Notes: generated by a model not told the origin, from the sequence alone. Positions 1 through 7,427 are shown, numbered from the stretch's first letter. The stretch: DNA of 14,516 nt from Candidatus Cloacimonadota bacterium (GCA_017995495.1 JAGOIS010000020.1:1-14516), one strand, 5' to 3'. Numbers and translations are program-made.

Positions 1-295
1 GCAGAACGCCGTCCTTATAGAGATGAAGCTTGCGGGTGCTTTTTTGGATGATGATGTAGTAGCCGTCGTCTATGTATCTGGGACTGCGGCTGGTCCAGGC
101 CTGCAGGCTGTCCGTAAACACCGGGAGCACCTTCAGGGCGCCGTCCTTGGTGAGCAGGCTGTCCGGAATGGCCTGCGAGGTGGATTCTGGAACGGCCGGA
201 ACCTGCGGGGTCAGCGATTGCCCCCAGGCCACCACGGTAAACCATAACAACAGCAAGATCGCTGGATAGGCCTTGCGGCTTGTATTTCGTTTCAT
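1..295 (-). CDS. Exported L,D-transpeptidase (YkuD)-like protein, N-terminal part only
   Basis: The ATG at 295-293 opens a frame that runs through the window edge: 98 codons, no stop seen. It is preceded by a good ribosome binding site (GAGGT, 5 bases before ATG). The product begins MKRNTSRKAYPAILLLLWF, a basic start plus hydrophobic core, with likely signal cleavage near WGQ (residues 24-26). A Pro/Ser/Thr-rich linker follows. The last visible residues, YYIIIQKSTRKLHLYKDGVL (79-98), match the usual opening beta strands of a YkuD domain (hydrophobic strand, then L-x-LYxDG). Family members cross-link peptidoglycan or attach proteins to it in the periplasm. The catalytic HxxG...SHGC region would lie beyond the edge, so the assignment rests on the signal peptide and this short strand pattern. 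It is transcribed divergently from the parvulin gene. Confidence 0.6.
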   Translation of the reverse strand, partial: MKRNTSRKAYPAILLLLWFTVVAWGQSLTPQVPAVPESTSQAIPDSLLTKDGALKVLPVFTDSLQAWTSRSPRYIDDGYYIIIQKSTRKLHLYKDGVL

Positions 296-352
296 TTTTC
301 ACCTCATAATCATCTGTTTTTGCTCGAGCGTCTGTTGACCATCCACGCTGGG

Positions 353-382
353 CCATTACCCAGAAATCCGGATATTTGTCAA
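353..382 (-). promoter_or_regulatory. Candidate promoter of the L,D-transpeptidase-like gene
   Basis: On the minus strand a perfect -35 box TTGACA (382-377) is followed 17-18 bases later by a weak -10 (GTAATG or TAATGG, 359-353), about 60 bases before the ATG at 295. The spacer contains the 8-base palindrome ATCCGGAT (366-373), a possible operator, though it may be chance. The -35 is convincing, the -10 is not. Confidence 0.4.
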
Positions 383-473
383 CTGCTTTTTAGACACAGC
401 AAACAGCCTTATCCCGCAGAGAAAATGTTGCCCAGGCCCTTCCTCCGGATCGGCATGGCTTATGATTTTTCAG

Positions 474-502
474 TTGACGTATTCGGGGCGGGTAAATTTA
501 CA
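474..502 (+). promoter_or_regulatory. Candidate promoter of the parvulin gene
   Basis: TTGACG at 474-479, a 17-base spacer, then TTTACA at 497-502, lying 55 bases before the ATG at 558. The -35 matches five of six consensus bases and the -10 three of six. The arrangement matches that seen upstream of other genes in this window. Confidence 0.35.
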
Positions 503-557
503 GGAAACATATCCCGTTGATGGTATATGTAATGTAACAGATATTTCAGGAGACCAG

Positions 558-2330
558 ATGAAAAGAGTGATTTTTACACTGTTGGTGCTCGCCGCTGTGA
601 TGCTGGGCGCCAAGGATAGGGACCCCAAGGCCATCGTCGGCAAGATCGACGAGAAGACCTACACGTATGGGGAATACGACAAGATCCTGGCCAGATATTT
701 CGACTATCACAAGAGCAAAGCCGGCAAGCCCCTCACTGACCAGGACAAGGCAGGGCTGAACAACCGTTGCTGGGAAGAATTGGTGGGACGCTACATTTAC
801 GACAAGGCCATTAAAAACGGCAAGGTCAAGGTCACCCAGCAGGAGCTGCTCCGCGAAGCGAAAAAGAATCCCTCCCCGGCGGTGAAAAAGATCCCCGACC
901 TGCAGACCAAGGGAAGATTTGACCAGAAATTGTATGAAAAAGCGCTCACCGATAACAAGGAATTCCGGGAAAGCGTGCTGGCAGAGGTGAGGGAACTGTA
1001 TCAGTACAGCAAATTATTGGATACCGTCCGCTCTGAGGCCACCGTGGTGGAAGACAGCGTCAAAGCCCAGTGGGAGCATGACAACGAGCTGGTGGACGCC
1101 AAAATCATCTTTTTCGATGCCAACCGACTGGTCAGTGTGGTGTCCAGCGAAGATGAAGCCATCACCTATTTCAATGCGCGGCTGGAGGAATACCGCAAGG
1201 ACGATTGTCGCCGCTATCGCTATGTGAAGATCCCCAAAACCCCGTCACGCGAAGACTCTCTGGCGGTGTATGAAAGGGTGATGCAGATCCACCGCGATCT
1301 CAAGGCTGGAGCGGATTTTGCCGAGATCGCCCGTGCCCAGTCGCAGGATCCGGGATCCGCTGCCAAGGGCGGTGACTTGGGTTGGTTTGGCAGAGGGCGG
1401 ATGGTGCCTGTATTTGAAGAGGCGGCCTTCAACACCCCGGTGGGCGGGATCTCCGAGCCTGTGCGCTCCAGTTACGGCTGGCACATCATCAAGACCCAGG
1501 ACCGCCGTGAAGTCGATGGCCGGGAGGAAGTGTCCGCAAGCCACATCCTGATCATGATCCAAGCCAGCGCCACCACCCAGCAGCTGATGAAAACCCAAAC
1601 CTCAAAACTGTTCGAACTGGCCAAACAAAATGGGCTAGTGACAGCGGCAGGCGAACTGGGGATGAAGCTGGAGGAAACCGGGGTCTTCCAAGCCAAGGAC
1701 GCCATGGTTCCGGGTGTCGGAAGGGACGCGGGATTGGTGAAATTCGCCTTTGACAATCCGGAGGGGACCCTGGCCGAGATCTACAACGCTCCCTCGGGAG
1801 ATGCCTTTGTCTGCGAGATCTCAGGTGTCTATCCCGTTTATTATCCAAGCTTTGAAGAAGTCCGCTCCCGGGTCATGAACCAAGCCACCGCTTCCAAACG
1901 GGGATTCCAGATGCAGGAAACAGTGCAGAACTTTGTGCGTGAAATCAAGCCGGAACAATATCTGGAGGCGGCTGCACGCGACAGCATCCTGGTGGTGGAG
2001 GTCACAGCGCACAAAAAGGGGGACAAGATAAGCTCCATCGGCATGGACCCTGCCCTTGAAGAAGCTCTGTTCAACACTCCGGAAGGCAGTTTCGCTCCCC
2101 TGATCAGCCAACCCTTGCGCTGGTTTTTGGTGCAGGTGGACAAGCACCAGCTTCCGGATCCCGCCGTTTGGGTGAAGGATAAAACCAAACTGATGGAGGA
2201 CGCGAGAAAAAAGGCTGAAAGCGAATACCTGAACAACTGGTATCGGGGGGAACGCGAGAAGCTGAACATCATCGACAACCGCAAGGAGTTCTACGATCTT
2301 GGCTCCGCCGGAAGGACGATCCAGCTTTGA
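558..2330 (+). CDS. Periplasmic parvulin-type peptidyl-prolyl isomerase (SurA/PpiD-like)
   Basis: 590 residues. The ATG at 558 is chosen because AGGAGA lies just upstream and it begins a signal peptide (MKRVIFTLLVLAAVMLGA, cleavage near 18). The frame is open back to 462, but that extension looks non-coding. There is no lipobox cysteine. Residues ~24-165 form a charged helical SurA_N-like chaperone region. Residues ~218-316 are a recognisable PpiC domain, with ADFAEIARAQSQDPGSAAKG, the GGDLGWF segment, FNTPVG and a final GWHIIK strand. Two further parvulin-tail-like segments follow (about 393-421 and 500-527), so the C-terminal half may hold degenerate copies. Family members isomerise Xaa-Pro bonds and escort outer-membrane proteins across the periplasm. 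It appears monocistronic, between a divergent promoter region and its own terminator. SurA versus PpiD cannot be decided; no membrane anchor beyond the signal peptide is visible. Confidence 0.85.
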   Translation: MKRVIFTLLVLAAVMLGAKDRDPKAIVGKIDEKTYTYGEYDKILARYFDYHKSKAGKPLTDQDKAGLNNRCWEELVGRYIYDKAIKNGKVKVTQQELLREAKKNPSPAVKKIPDLQTKGRFDQKLYEKALTDNKEFRESVLAEVRELYQYSKLLDTVRSEATVVEDSVKAQWEHDNELVDAKIIFFDANRLVSVVSSEDEAITYFNARLEEYRKDDCRRYRYVKIPKTPSREDSLAVYERVMQIHRDLKAGADFAEIARAQSQDPGSAAKGGDLGWFGRGRMVPVFEEAAFNTPVGGISEPVRSSYGWHIIKTQDRREVDGREEVSASHILIMIQASATTQQLMKTQTSKLFELAKQNGLVTAAGELGMKLEETGVFQAKDAMVPGVGRDAGLVKFAFDNPEGTLAEIYNAPSGDAFVCEISGVYPVYYPSFEEVRSRVMNQATASKRGFQMQETVQNFVREIKPEQYLEAAARDSILVVEVTAHKKGDKISSIGMDPALEEALFNTPEGSFAPLISQPLRWFLVQVDKHQLPDPAVWVKDKTKLMEDARKKAESEYLNNWYRGEREKLNIIDNRKEFYDLGSAGRTIQL

Positions 2331-2381
2331 GCAAAACCTGAATCACCCGGACCGTTAGATCAACGGCTGGTAGAGTTATCA

Positions 2382-2418
2382 GGGACCAGAAGCAGCTACT
2401 GCTTTTGGTCCCTTTTCT
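2382..2418 (+). terminator. Rho-independent terminator after the parvulin gene
   Basis: A 14-bp stem (2382-2395 with 2399-2412, one G.T wobble), a three-base CTA loop, then TTTTCTT. It lies 52 bases past the stop at 2330. The opposite strand lacks a T run after the stem, so it probably acts only on plus-strand transcription and not on the convergent operon ending at 2487. Confidence 0.85.
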
Positions 2419-2486
2419 TATCTGAAGTATTGTGTTTGGACTGGATTCAGCCGTTCAGCTTGTTTTGGCTTCTTGAGGCAAGGTTT

Positions 2487-3386
2487 TCAGGCCGGTTGGC
2501 TCTGCGCCGTCTCAGGATGGAAGTGGATCATCACCCGGCGCAGGCCGCCCTCGTAATGATCCAGCAACTTCTGCTCCACCTGGTGGGCCATGGTGTTGCC
2601 CTCATCAACGCTGATGGAGCCGTCAACGCAGATCGTCATCTCGATCGTGTAGACAGTGCCGAAGCGGTGCACTCCCAGGTCTCCGATGCGGCGCACCCCA
2701 TCCACCGACAGCGCTATCTTCATCACGGTATCGCTGAATTCTTTATCCGGAATCACATCCATTAACTCAGCCGAGGATTCCAAAAGAATGGTCACGCCTG
2801 TTTTGAAGATGAACAGGGCCACGATCGCGCCGGCCGCGGGATCCATCCACCTCAATCCCAAGCGGGCCGCCACAACACCCACGATCACTGCCCCTGAGGC
2901 CATGATGTCGTTCAAATGGTCGTTGGCAAGAGCTTTGAGGGTGGGATTGCCGGTTTGGCGGTAGTTTTTGCGGGTGAGGGTGAGCAGATAGATCTTGATC
3001 AGCAGGGTGGCAGCGACGATCACCAACACCCACAGCGAGGATTGCGGGCTTGAAGCGGTGGTGGCCAGGTCGAAAACCTTGTTGATGGATTCCCAAAAGA
3101 TGGCAATGCCGGTGGTGATGATGAACGCGCCCACCACCAAAGCGGAAATGCTTTCCAACTGCCGGTGTCCGAAGGGGTGTTCGGTGTCGGCTGGTTTGTT
3201 GGCCTGGCGCATGAAGACCTTCACCGCCACGTAGTAAACCACATCGGAGGTTGAGTTTATCCCGTCGGCCAGCAAGGCCTGGGAATGGCCGATTATGCCG
3301 ATCAAAGATTTGATGATGGCCAGGATGACATTGCTGAACAGGCCATAATTGACCGTGCGGTTGGTGATCGTTTCTCTGTCGCTCAT
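2487..3386 (-). CDS. Cation diffusion facilitator (CDF) family metal transporter
   Basis: 299 residues, the usual length for a bacterial CDF exporter. Six hydrophobic segments lie at about 15-35, 40-58, 80-98, 117-136, 161-177 and 183-203. Metal-site signatures are LLADGINSTSDV in TM2 (D41, N44, D48) and ANDHLND in TM5 (D156, H157, D160). HPFGHRQLE (70-78) follows TM2. The C-terminal cytoplasmic domain (about 210-292) ends in MIHFHPE, typical of the CDF dimerisation domain. Such proteins exchange protons for divalent cations (Zn, Fe, Mn, Co, Ni); the metal cannot be read from the sequence. The ATG overlaps the stop of the upstream ATPase gene (ATGA, 3383-3386), and GGGAG lies nine bases before it, implying translational coupling. 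It is therefore the last gene of the lysine operon in this window, an unusual partner for that pathway. Confidence 0.9.
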   Translation of the reverse strand: MSDRETITNRTVNYGLFSNVILAIIKSLIGIIGHSQALLADGINSTSDVVYYVAVKVFMRQANKPADTEHPFGHRQLESISALVVGAFIITTGIAIFWESINKVFDLATTASSPQSSLWVLVIVAATLLIKIYLLTLTRKNYRQTGNPTLKALANDHLNDIMASGAVIVGVVAARLGLRWMDPAAGAIVALFIFKTGVTILLESSAELMDVIPDKEFSDTVMKIALSVDGVRRIGDLGVHRFGTVYTIEMTICVDGSISVDEGNTMAHQVEQKLLDHYEGGLRRVMIHFHPETAQSQPA

Positions 3387-4408
3387 AACGCAAGCTCCCT
3401 TATATCTGAAAGTTCAAGCTGAGGAAAGGCCTGGCGGATCCTGCCCCGGAAATCCAAGGCATCGACGGACTGGGTGCCCACAGCCGCTGAATTCAGAACC
3501 CAAGCCTTGACGCCAAAGGGGATCAGCACCTGGGGCCGAACCTCATCCACCAAGCGCTCCAGCCGGTTCAACCCCAGTTTCAGGCACTCAGGATGGCGGA
3601 AGATGATCGTGGCGCCGGATACGGCCAGGGCTTCCCTCAAAGCCGTGTAAACAACGTCAGTGAGGGCGCCTGGAATGTAGAGAGCCGCCAAATCTTTTTC
3701 CAACCAGTTTTTCAGGGCTGGCGCATTCCCCATTAATGACTTCAGGCCGGTTGGTGTCCACGCCCCTTCCTGCAGGGCAAGGAGCTGATCCGCGCCCAGC
3801 AGCAGTTGGTATTCACCGGGTTCCGTTTGGGCCCTGGGGAGCGCGCTGAGCAGAGTCAAACGCCTGAGCTCGGAGATAATGGCGGGGATGGGGCCAAAAC
3901 TCGCTCCAATCAACACGATAACCGCATCCATGGCCTCGGACAAGGCAATGGATTTCCGATCCAGGGAACCGTCGATCAGCACTGTGGCAGCCCCGTGGGA
4001 GCGCATGCGGCGCAACACCCTTACCTGTTCCGCGACGGAGCCTGGACCGGTGATTTCCGTTTCCAGGGAGACAAGGCTCCGGGCCAGCCAGAGAGTCCGT
4101 GAAACCGACCCGACCGGCGGTTTTTCCAAAACTTCCACACTGCTGCCGAGTTTGTCCAGGGCCGCTGTGTCACAGCAAAAGATGGTTCCCGGACCAAGTT
4201 TGACGGCAGGTTTGGGAATCCGGAAAAGAGTATCGACGGCCTCACCGTCCAATCCGGTGCTGAATACCCCCCAGTGATGTTTGGGGCGCAGGCTGAGGAT
4301 ATGGTTTAGCAGGGTGGTCTTGCCGGCGTTCTTGCAGATGCCTACGATCGCCACCGCGCGAACATCCCCGTCCTTGATCCACTCCAGGGGAGCCGCTGTT
4401 TTTTCCAT
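3383..4408 (-). CDS. P-loop ATPase of the lysine-fermentation cluster, KamB-like
   Basis: 341 residues, no signal peptide, presumably cytoplasmic. A P-loop is visible near the N-terminus, GICKNAGKTT (23-32), with G-x5-GKT spacing rather than the classical G-x4-GKT. A candidate Walker B strand is ATVLIDGSLD (141-150). The remainder is not a domain I recognise. It directly follows kamA (13 bp after its stop) and precedes the CDF gene with a 4-bp overlap. In lysine fermenters such as Fusobacterium and Clostridium, as I recall, the gene after kdd and kamA encodes a protein of this kind, now called KamB. With the MutS-like KamC it is proposed to reactivate the B12-dependent lysine 5,6-aminomutase. 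I infer that identity from position and P-loop type, not from alignment. No kamC, kamD or kamE is present here. The start at 4408 has only a weak ribosome binding site (GGAAAG). Confidence 0.65.
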   Translation of the reverse strand: MEKTAAPLEWIKDGDVRAVAIVGICKNAGKTTLLNHILSLRPKHHWGVFSTGLDGEAVDTLFRIPKPAVKLGPGTIFCCDTAALDKLGSSVEVLEKPPVGSVSRTLWLARSLVSLETEITGPGSVAEQVRVLRRMRSHGAATVLIDGSLDRKSIALSEAMDAVIVLIGASFGPIPAIISELRRLTLLSALPRAQTEPGEYQLLLGADQLLALQEGAWTPTGLKSLMGNAPALKNWLEKDLAALYIPGALTDVVYTALREALAVSGATIIFRHPECLKLGLNRLERLVDEVRPQVLIPFGVKAWVLNSAAVGTQSVDALDFRGRIRQAFPQLELSDIRELAL

Positions 4409-4421
4409 GCCACTTTCCGGT

Positions 4422-5669
4422 CTATTTTTTTCGGCGTTGGTTGCGGCGGGTGTCGGCTGGCCCGATGGAGACTTTTTTGCCCCGCAGCAAGGCCATCACG
4501 CCTTCCGTGGACTGGCGTTCGGGCGCGCAGCGGGCTTTGTATTTCCGGTCTTCCAGAGCGGCGAATTCCGGCTCCGTATAGGCGGTGATGAAGCCCTCAT
4601 AGTTGCGCAGCACCACCCGTCCCGGCATCTGCGAGATGATGTAGTTTGGCATCACGGGGATCTTTCCGCCCCCGCCGGGAGCGTCCACAACGTAGGTGGG
4701 AACGCAGAGGCCGGAGGTGTGCCCGCGCAGTGATTCGATGATCTCGATGCCTTTGGAGACAGGGGTGCGGAAGTGCGCGATCCCCTCTGAAAGGTCGCAC
4801 TGATAGATGTAATAGGGGCGTACGCGGTTGCGCACCAACGCGTGCACCAAAGCCTTCATCACATCCACATGGTCATTCACGCCTTTGAGCAGCACGGATT
4901 GATTGCCAAGCACCACGCCCGCTTCGGCGAGTTTCGCCAGGGCGGCCGCGGCATCTTTGGTGATCTCCTGGGGATGGTTGAAATGGGTGTTCAGCCACAC
5001 GAACTTGTACTTTTTGAGCACGCCGATCAGTTCGTCTGTGATGCGTTGGGGCATCACCACCGGCGTTCTGGTGCCGATGCGCACAATGTCCACATGTTTG
5101 ATCTTGGCCAGGCGCGCCAGAATCTCATCGATGCGGGCGTCGCTCAGGGTGAGCGGATCTCCTCCGGAGAGGATCACGTCCCGCACTTCCTTGTGCTCTT
5201 CAATGTATTTGATGGCTTTGTCCACATTCTCTTTGGGCATGGGGGCGTCGTATTCACCTGCTTTGCGGCGCCGGGTGCAATGCCGGCAATACATGGAACA
5301 CTGGTCCGTGAGCAGCAACAGCACGCGGTCTGGATAACGATGGGTCATGCCGGGGACTGGCGCGTCGGCGTCTTCGTGCAGGGGGTCGGGCATGTCGGAA
5401 GCATCCATATGACTTTCCGCGATGCGGGGTATGGCTTGCAGGCGCACGGGGTCCAGCGGGTTCCTGGGGTCGATCAGGCTAAGGTAATAAGGTGTGATGG
5501 CCATGCGAAAGGAAAAACCCTTGGATTTGGCGACGGCCTCTTCCTCAGGCTGCAGCTGGATGTATTTCTTCAGGGTCTGGAAATCGGTTACACGATTGCG
5601 GATCTGCCAGTGCCAATCGTTCCATTCTTTCAGGCTGGCGATCGAGCGGATTTTGCTTGTGCTTGCCAT
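4422..5669 (-). CDS. kamA: L-lysine 2,3-aminomutase (radical SAM, PLP)
   Basis: 415 residues, nearly identical in length to the Clostridium subterminale enzyme (416). It interconverts L-lysine and L-beta-lysine, the first step of lysine fermentation, using S-adenosylmethionine, a [4Fe-4S] cluster and pyridoxal phosphate. Visible residues: cluster motif CSMYCRHC (C124, C128, C131); SGGDPL (168-173); PYYIYQCDLSEG with substrate-binding D292; DAPGGGGK with D329 and the PLP lysine K336; PVMPNY. All sit one position before the clostridial equivalents. The clostridial zinc site (C268, C375, C377, C380) is not retained: H267 replaces the first, and the C-terminal region (370-390) has only C381. The start at 5669 is 10 bp after the kdd stop, whose TGA forms part of the TGAGG ribosome binding site. 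Adjacent kdd argues for catabolism rather than beta-lysine osmolyte synthesis (AblA). Confidence 0.95.
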   Translation of the reverse strand: MASTSKIRSIASLKEWNDWHWQIRNRVTDFQTLKKYIQLQPEEEAVAKSKGFSFRMAITPYYLSLIDPRNPLDPVRLQAIPRIAESHMDASDMPDPLHEDADAPVPGMTHRYPDRVLLLLTDQCSMYCRHCTRRRKAGEYDAPMPKENVDKAIKYIEEHKEVRDVILSGGDPLTLSDARIDEILARLAKIKHVDIVRIGTRTPVVMPQRITDELIGVLKKYKFVWLNTHFNHPQEITKDAAAALAKLAEAGVVLGNQSVLLKGVNDHVDVMKALVHALVRNRVRPYYIYQCDLSEGIAHFRTPVSKGIEIIESLRGHTSGLCVPTYVVDAPGGGGKIPVMPNYIISQMPGRVVLRNYEGFITAYTEPEFAALEDRKYKARCAPERQSTEGVMALLRGKKVSIGPADTRRNQRRKK

Positions 5670-5679
5670 TCAACTTACC

Positions 5680-6741
5680 TCACTGATCGGTGTATCTTTC
5701 TTTAAAAAGTCTCATCAGCACGGGGTTGCGGCGCAGCAGGTCGATGGAGATCGCCGCGTGATGGCGCGCGTAGCCGTTGCCGAGGATCATGTCCACATCC
5801 GCGCCGATGCCTTCCGCGCCCAGGGCGGCCTTGGTGAAGGAGGTGGCCATGGAAAAGAAATAGACCAGGCCGCGGTCCTTGCAGGCCATGATGGAGGGAA
5901 GCTCCGTGTCTTCGATGTTCACCACGTTGATCACCACATCGGCCATCTGGCCTCTCGTGTGGCGCGAAACCTCCTGCTGGATGGTCAGGGCGTCGGTGGC
6001 GTCCGCGATGATCACCTCGTTGCAGCCGGTTAGCTTGCAGGTCTCGATGTAAGAGGGATTGCGCACGATGCCGATCACCTTGCCGGAAACGCCCACCCGC
6101 TCGCGGGCGATGGCGTTGCAGAGCACTCCGCTCTTGCCGTTGGCGCCCAGGATCACCACGGTGTCGCCGGGTTTGGCCAGGCGTTCCACCTGCGCCGGAG
6201 CGCCGGCCACGTCCAGAACTGACAAAGCGAGGTTCTCATCCATGTCGTCAGGCAGTTTGGCATAGATGCCGCTGCTGAAGAGGATCGCCTGGCCTTCGAT
6301 CTCCACCTGGTCCTTGTCCAGCAGCACCCGCTTGACCTGGTTGATCTTCAGCGGGGTGAGGGATAGCGAGACCAGGCTGGCGATCGTGTCGCCCACCACG
6401 ATCTCGTCCTCCATTTCAAACTTGGGCCCGATCTGGGCCACGCGGCCGATCAGCATACCGCCGGAGCCCGTGTCCTCGTTCTTGTGCTTGCCGGTGCGGT
6501 TCACCAGGTCCATGGCATGGTCCGCGAAGGCCTGCTCCAAGTCGGTGTGGCCCTGGGCGACAAGTTTGTTCCTGATCTGGTGGAAAGAGGCTGAATCAAC
6601 ATTCAAGCGAATTACGTCGAGGAGCAATTCGTTGTCCCAGATCTCGCTCATGTCATTGTTCAAAACCCTCGCGGGCTGGGGCAAAACTCCCAAGGGTTCA
6701 ATAACGCGATGTGTGCCAAAGCGGCAGCCGCCGGTTTTCAT
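5680..6741 (-). CDS. kdd: L-erythro-3,5-diaminohexanoate dehydrogenase
   Basis: 353 residues. It oxidatively deaminates 3,5-diaminohexanoate to 5-amino-3-oxohexanoate with NAD(P)+, the step after the two lysine aminomutases. The N-terminus (KTGGCRFGTHRVIEPLGVLP) is characteristic of the family. The nucleotide-binding fold starts at about 193 with DTVVILGANGKSG; the glycine motif GANGKSG is at 199-205. The C-terminal part has FFSMATSFTKAALGAEG (295-311) and DMILGNGY (317-324). I use the ATG at 6741 because AGGGAG lies six bases upstream. The in-frame TTG at 6747 would leave no space after that site. It is first in the operon with kamA, the KamB-like gene and the CDF gene, behind a TTGACA promoter. 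The next enzymes of the pathway, kce and kal, are not in the window. Confidence 0.93.
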   Translation of the reverse strand: MKTGGCRFGTHRVIEPLGVLPQPARVLNNDMSEIWDNELLLDVIRLNVDSASFHQIRNKLVAQGHTDLEQAFADHAMDLVNRTGKHKNEDTGSGGMLIGRVAQIGPKFEMEDEIVVGDTIASLVSLSLTPLKINQVKRVLLDKDQVEIEGQAILFSSGIYAKLPDDMDENLALSVLDVAGAPAQVERLAKPGDTVVILGANGKSGVLCNAIARERVGVSGKVIGIVRNPSYIETCKLTGCNEVIIADATDALTIQQEVSRHTRGQMADVVINVVNIEDTELPSIMACKDRGLVYFFSMATSFTKAALGAEGIGADVDMILGNGYARHHAAISIDLLRRNPVLMRLFKERYTDQ

Positions 6742-6797
6742 GTTCAACTCCCTATGATACTTGGTGCATTTGTGTTATGAATTGTGGTGTGAAGTTT

Positions 6798-6826
6798 CAT
6801 TTATTCAGACTGGCCGCTTTTGTCAA
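6798..6826 (-). promoter_or_regulatory. Promoter of the kdd-kamA-kamB-like-CDF operon
   Basis: On the minus strand TTGACA (6826-6821), a 17-base spacer, then TAAATG (6803-6798), about 57 bases before the kdd ATG. The -35 is perfect and the -10 weak. It lies 40 bases past the stop of the upstream 168-residue gene. I see no terminator between them, so read-through from that gene is possible. Confidence 0.5.
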
Positions 6827-6866
6827 GCACAAAGGGGCAATCCTGGCCGGCAGAATATTGAACCGG

Positions 6867-7373
6867 CTATTCCAGCACCGGAGGAGGGTCCTGGCTGGCC
6901 TGTTCGCCGGAGGGCGGGGCAAACAATTCCGCGTGGGTGAAGTCGTAGTAGAGCACGCGCAGATTTCCCTGGGGCGAATAGGCATAGACCGCGGACCTGC
7001 TTTCATCAAAGATCCAGCTAACCGAGCCCTTGTCCTTGTCCACCAAAACGCTTTCCCCATGCATGCGGTGCATCTGGTCGAGGATGAATTTATCCTGCTG
7101 GGGTGTGTTATCCTTGTTGTAAACAACGCTCCAACCATGCAGGATCTCCGTGTCGGGATCCACATACAGCACCACGAGATCGATCAGGGGATTGAAATCC
7201 GAGGTATAGAGCACCATGCTGCCGATCACTTCCCGGGCCAAAAATCCCTGCTGCACCATCAGGGAATCCGCGGTGTTCAGGTCATCTTCATAAGCCAGGC
7301 CGAACAGCCCCAACTGGGCAAACAGTCCGGCGGCGGCCAAGGATAGAGTCAATATCAGATATAGTTTCTTCAT
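6867..7373 (-). CDS. Small exported protein of unknown function
   Basis: 168 residues from the ATG at 7373; the frame is open upstream to 7478, but this ATG has AGGTG five bases before it and begins a clear signal peptide (MKKLYLILTLSLAAAGLFA, cleavage after residue 19). The mature part has no cysteines and no further membrane segment, so it is probably periplasmic or secreted. After the cleavage site comes LGLFGLAYEDDLNTADSLMV and then GF, loosely like the GLxxGD...L...GF opening seen in many small exported proteins. The middle alternates short hydrophobic strands (DLVVLYVD, WSVVYN, SVSWIFD, AVYAYS, LRVLYYDF), suggesting a beta-rich fold. The tail is Pro/Gln/Ser-rich and acidic. I do not recognise the family. 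It has its own promoter, and lies between the C10 protease and the lysine operon on the same strand. Confidence 0.8.
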   Translation of the reverse strand: MKKLYLILTLSLAAAGLFAQLGLFGLAYEDDLNTADSLMVQQGFLAREVIGSMVLYTSDFNPLIDLVVLYVDPDTEILHGWSVVYNKDNTPQQDKFILDQMHRMHGESVLVDKDKGSVSWIFDESRSAVYAYSPQGNLRVLYYDFTHAELFAPPSGEQASQDPPPVLE

Positions 7374-7398
7374 CTTGCACCTAAGTTCAGTTTGGCGC

Positions 7399-7427
7399 AT
7401 CAAATCCGCCCGGCCGCTTCCAGTCAA
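7399..7427 (-). promoter_or_regulatory. Promoter of the 168-residue exported protein gene
   Basis: On the minus strand TTGACT (7427-7422), 17-base spacer, then TTTGAT (7404-7399), 26 bases before the ATG at 7373. Five of six and four of six consensus bases. It is the best complete -35/-10 pair in the window. Confidence 0.5.

Noticed and set aside
15..356. 113-codon minus-strand ORF
   Set aside because: Composition is His/Gln/Pro/Gly-rich without domain signs. The overlapping frame from 295 has the ribosome binding site, signal peptide and YkuD-like strand.
462..557. N-terminal extension of the parvulin gene
   Set aside because: It would bury the signal peptide behind 32 residues and run through the candidate promoter. 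The ATG at 558 has AGGAGA in place.
6742..6747. TTG start for kdd two codons upstream
   Set aside because: It would abut the AGGGAG ribosome binding site with no spacing; the ATG at 6741 has six bases.
6847..6867. Stem GCCGG...CCGGC at the end of the 168-residue gene as terminator
   Set aside because: Only five pairs, a 12-base loop and no T run; it overlaps the stop codon.
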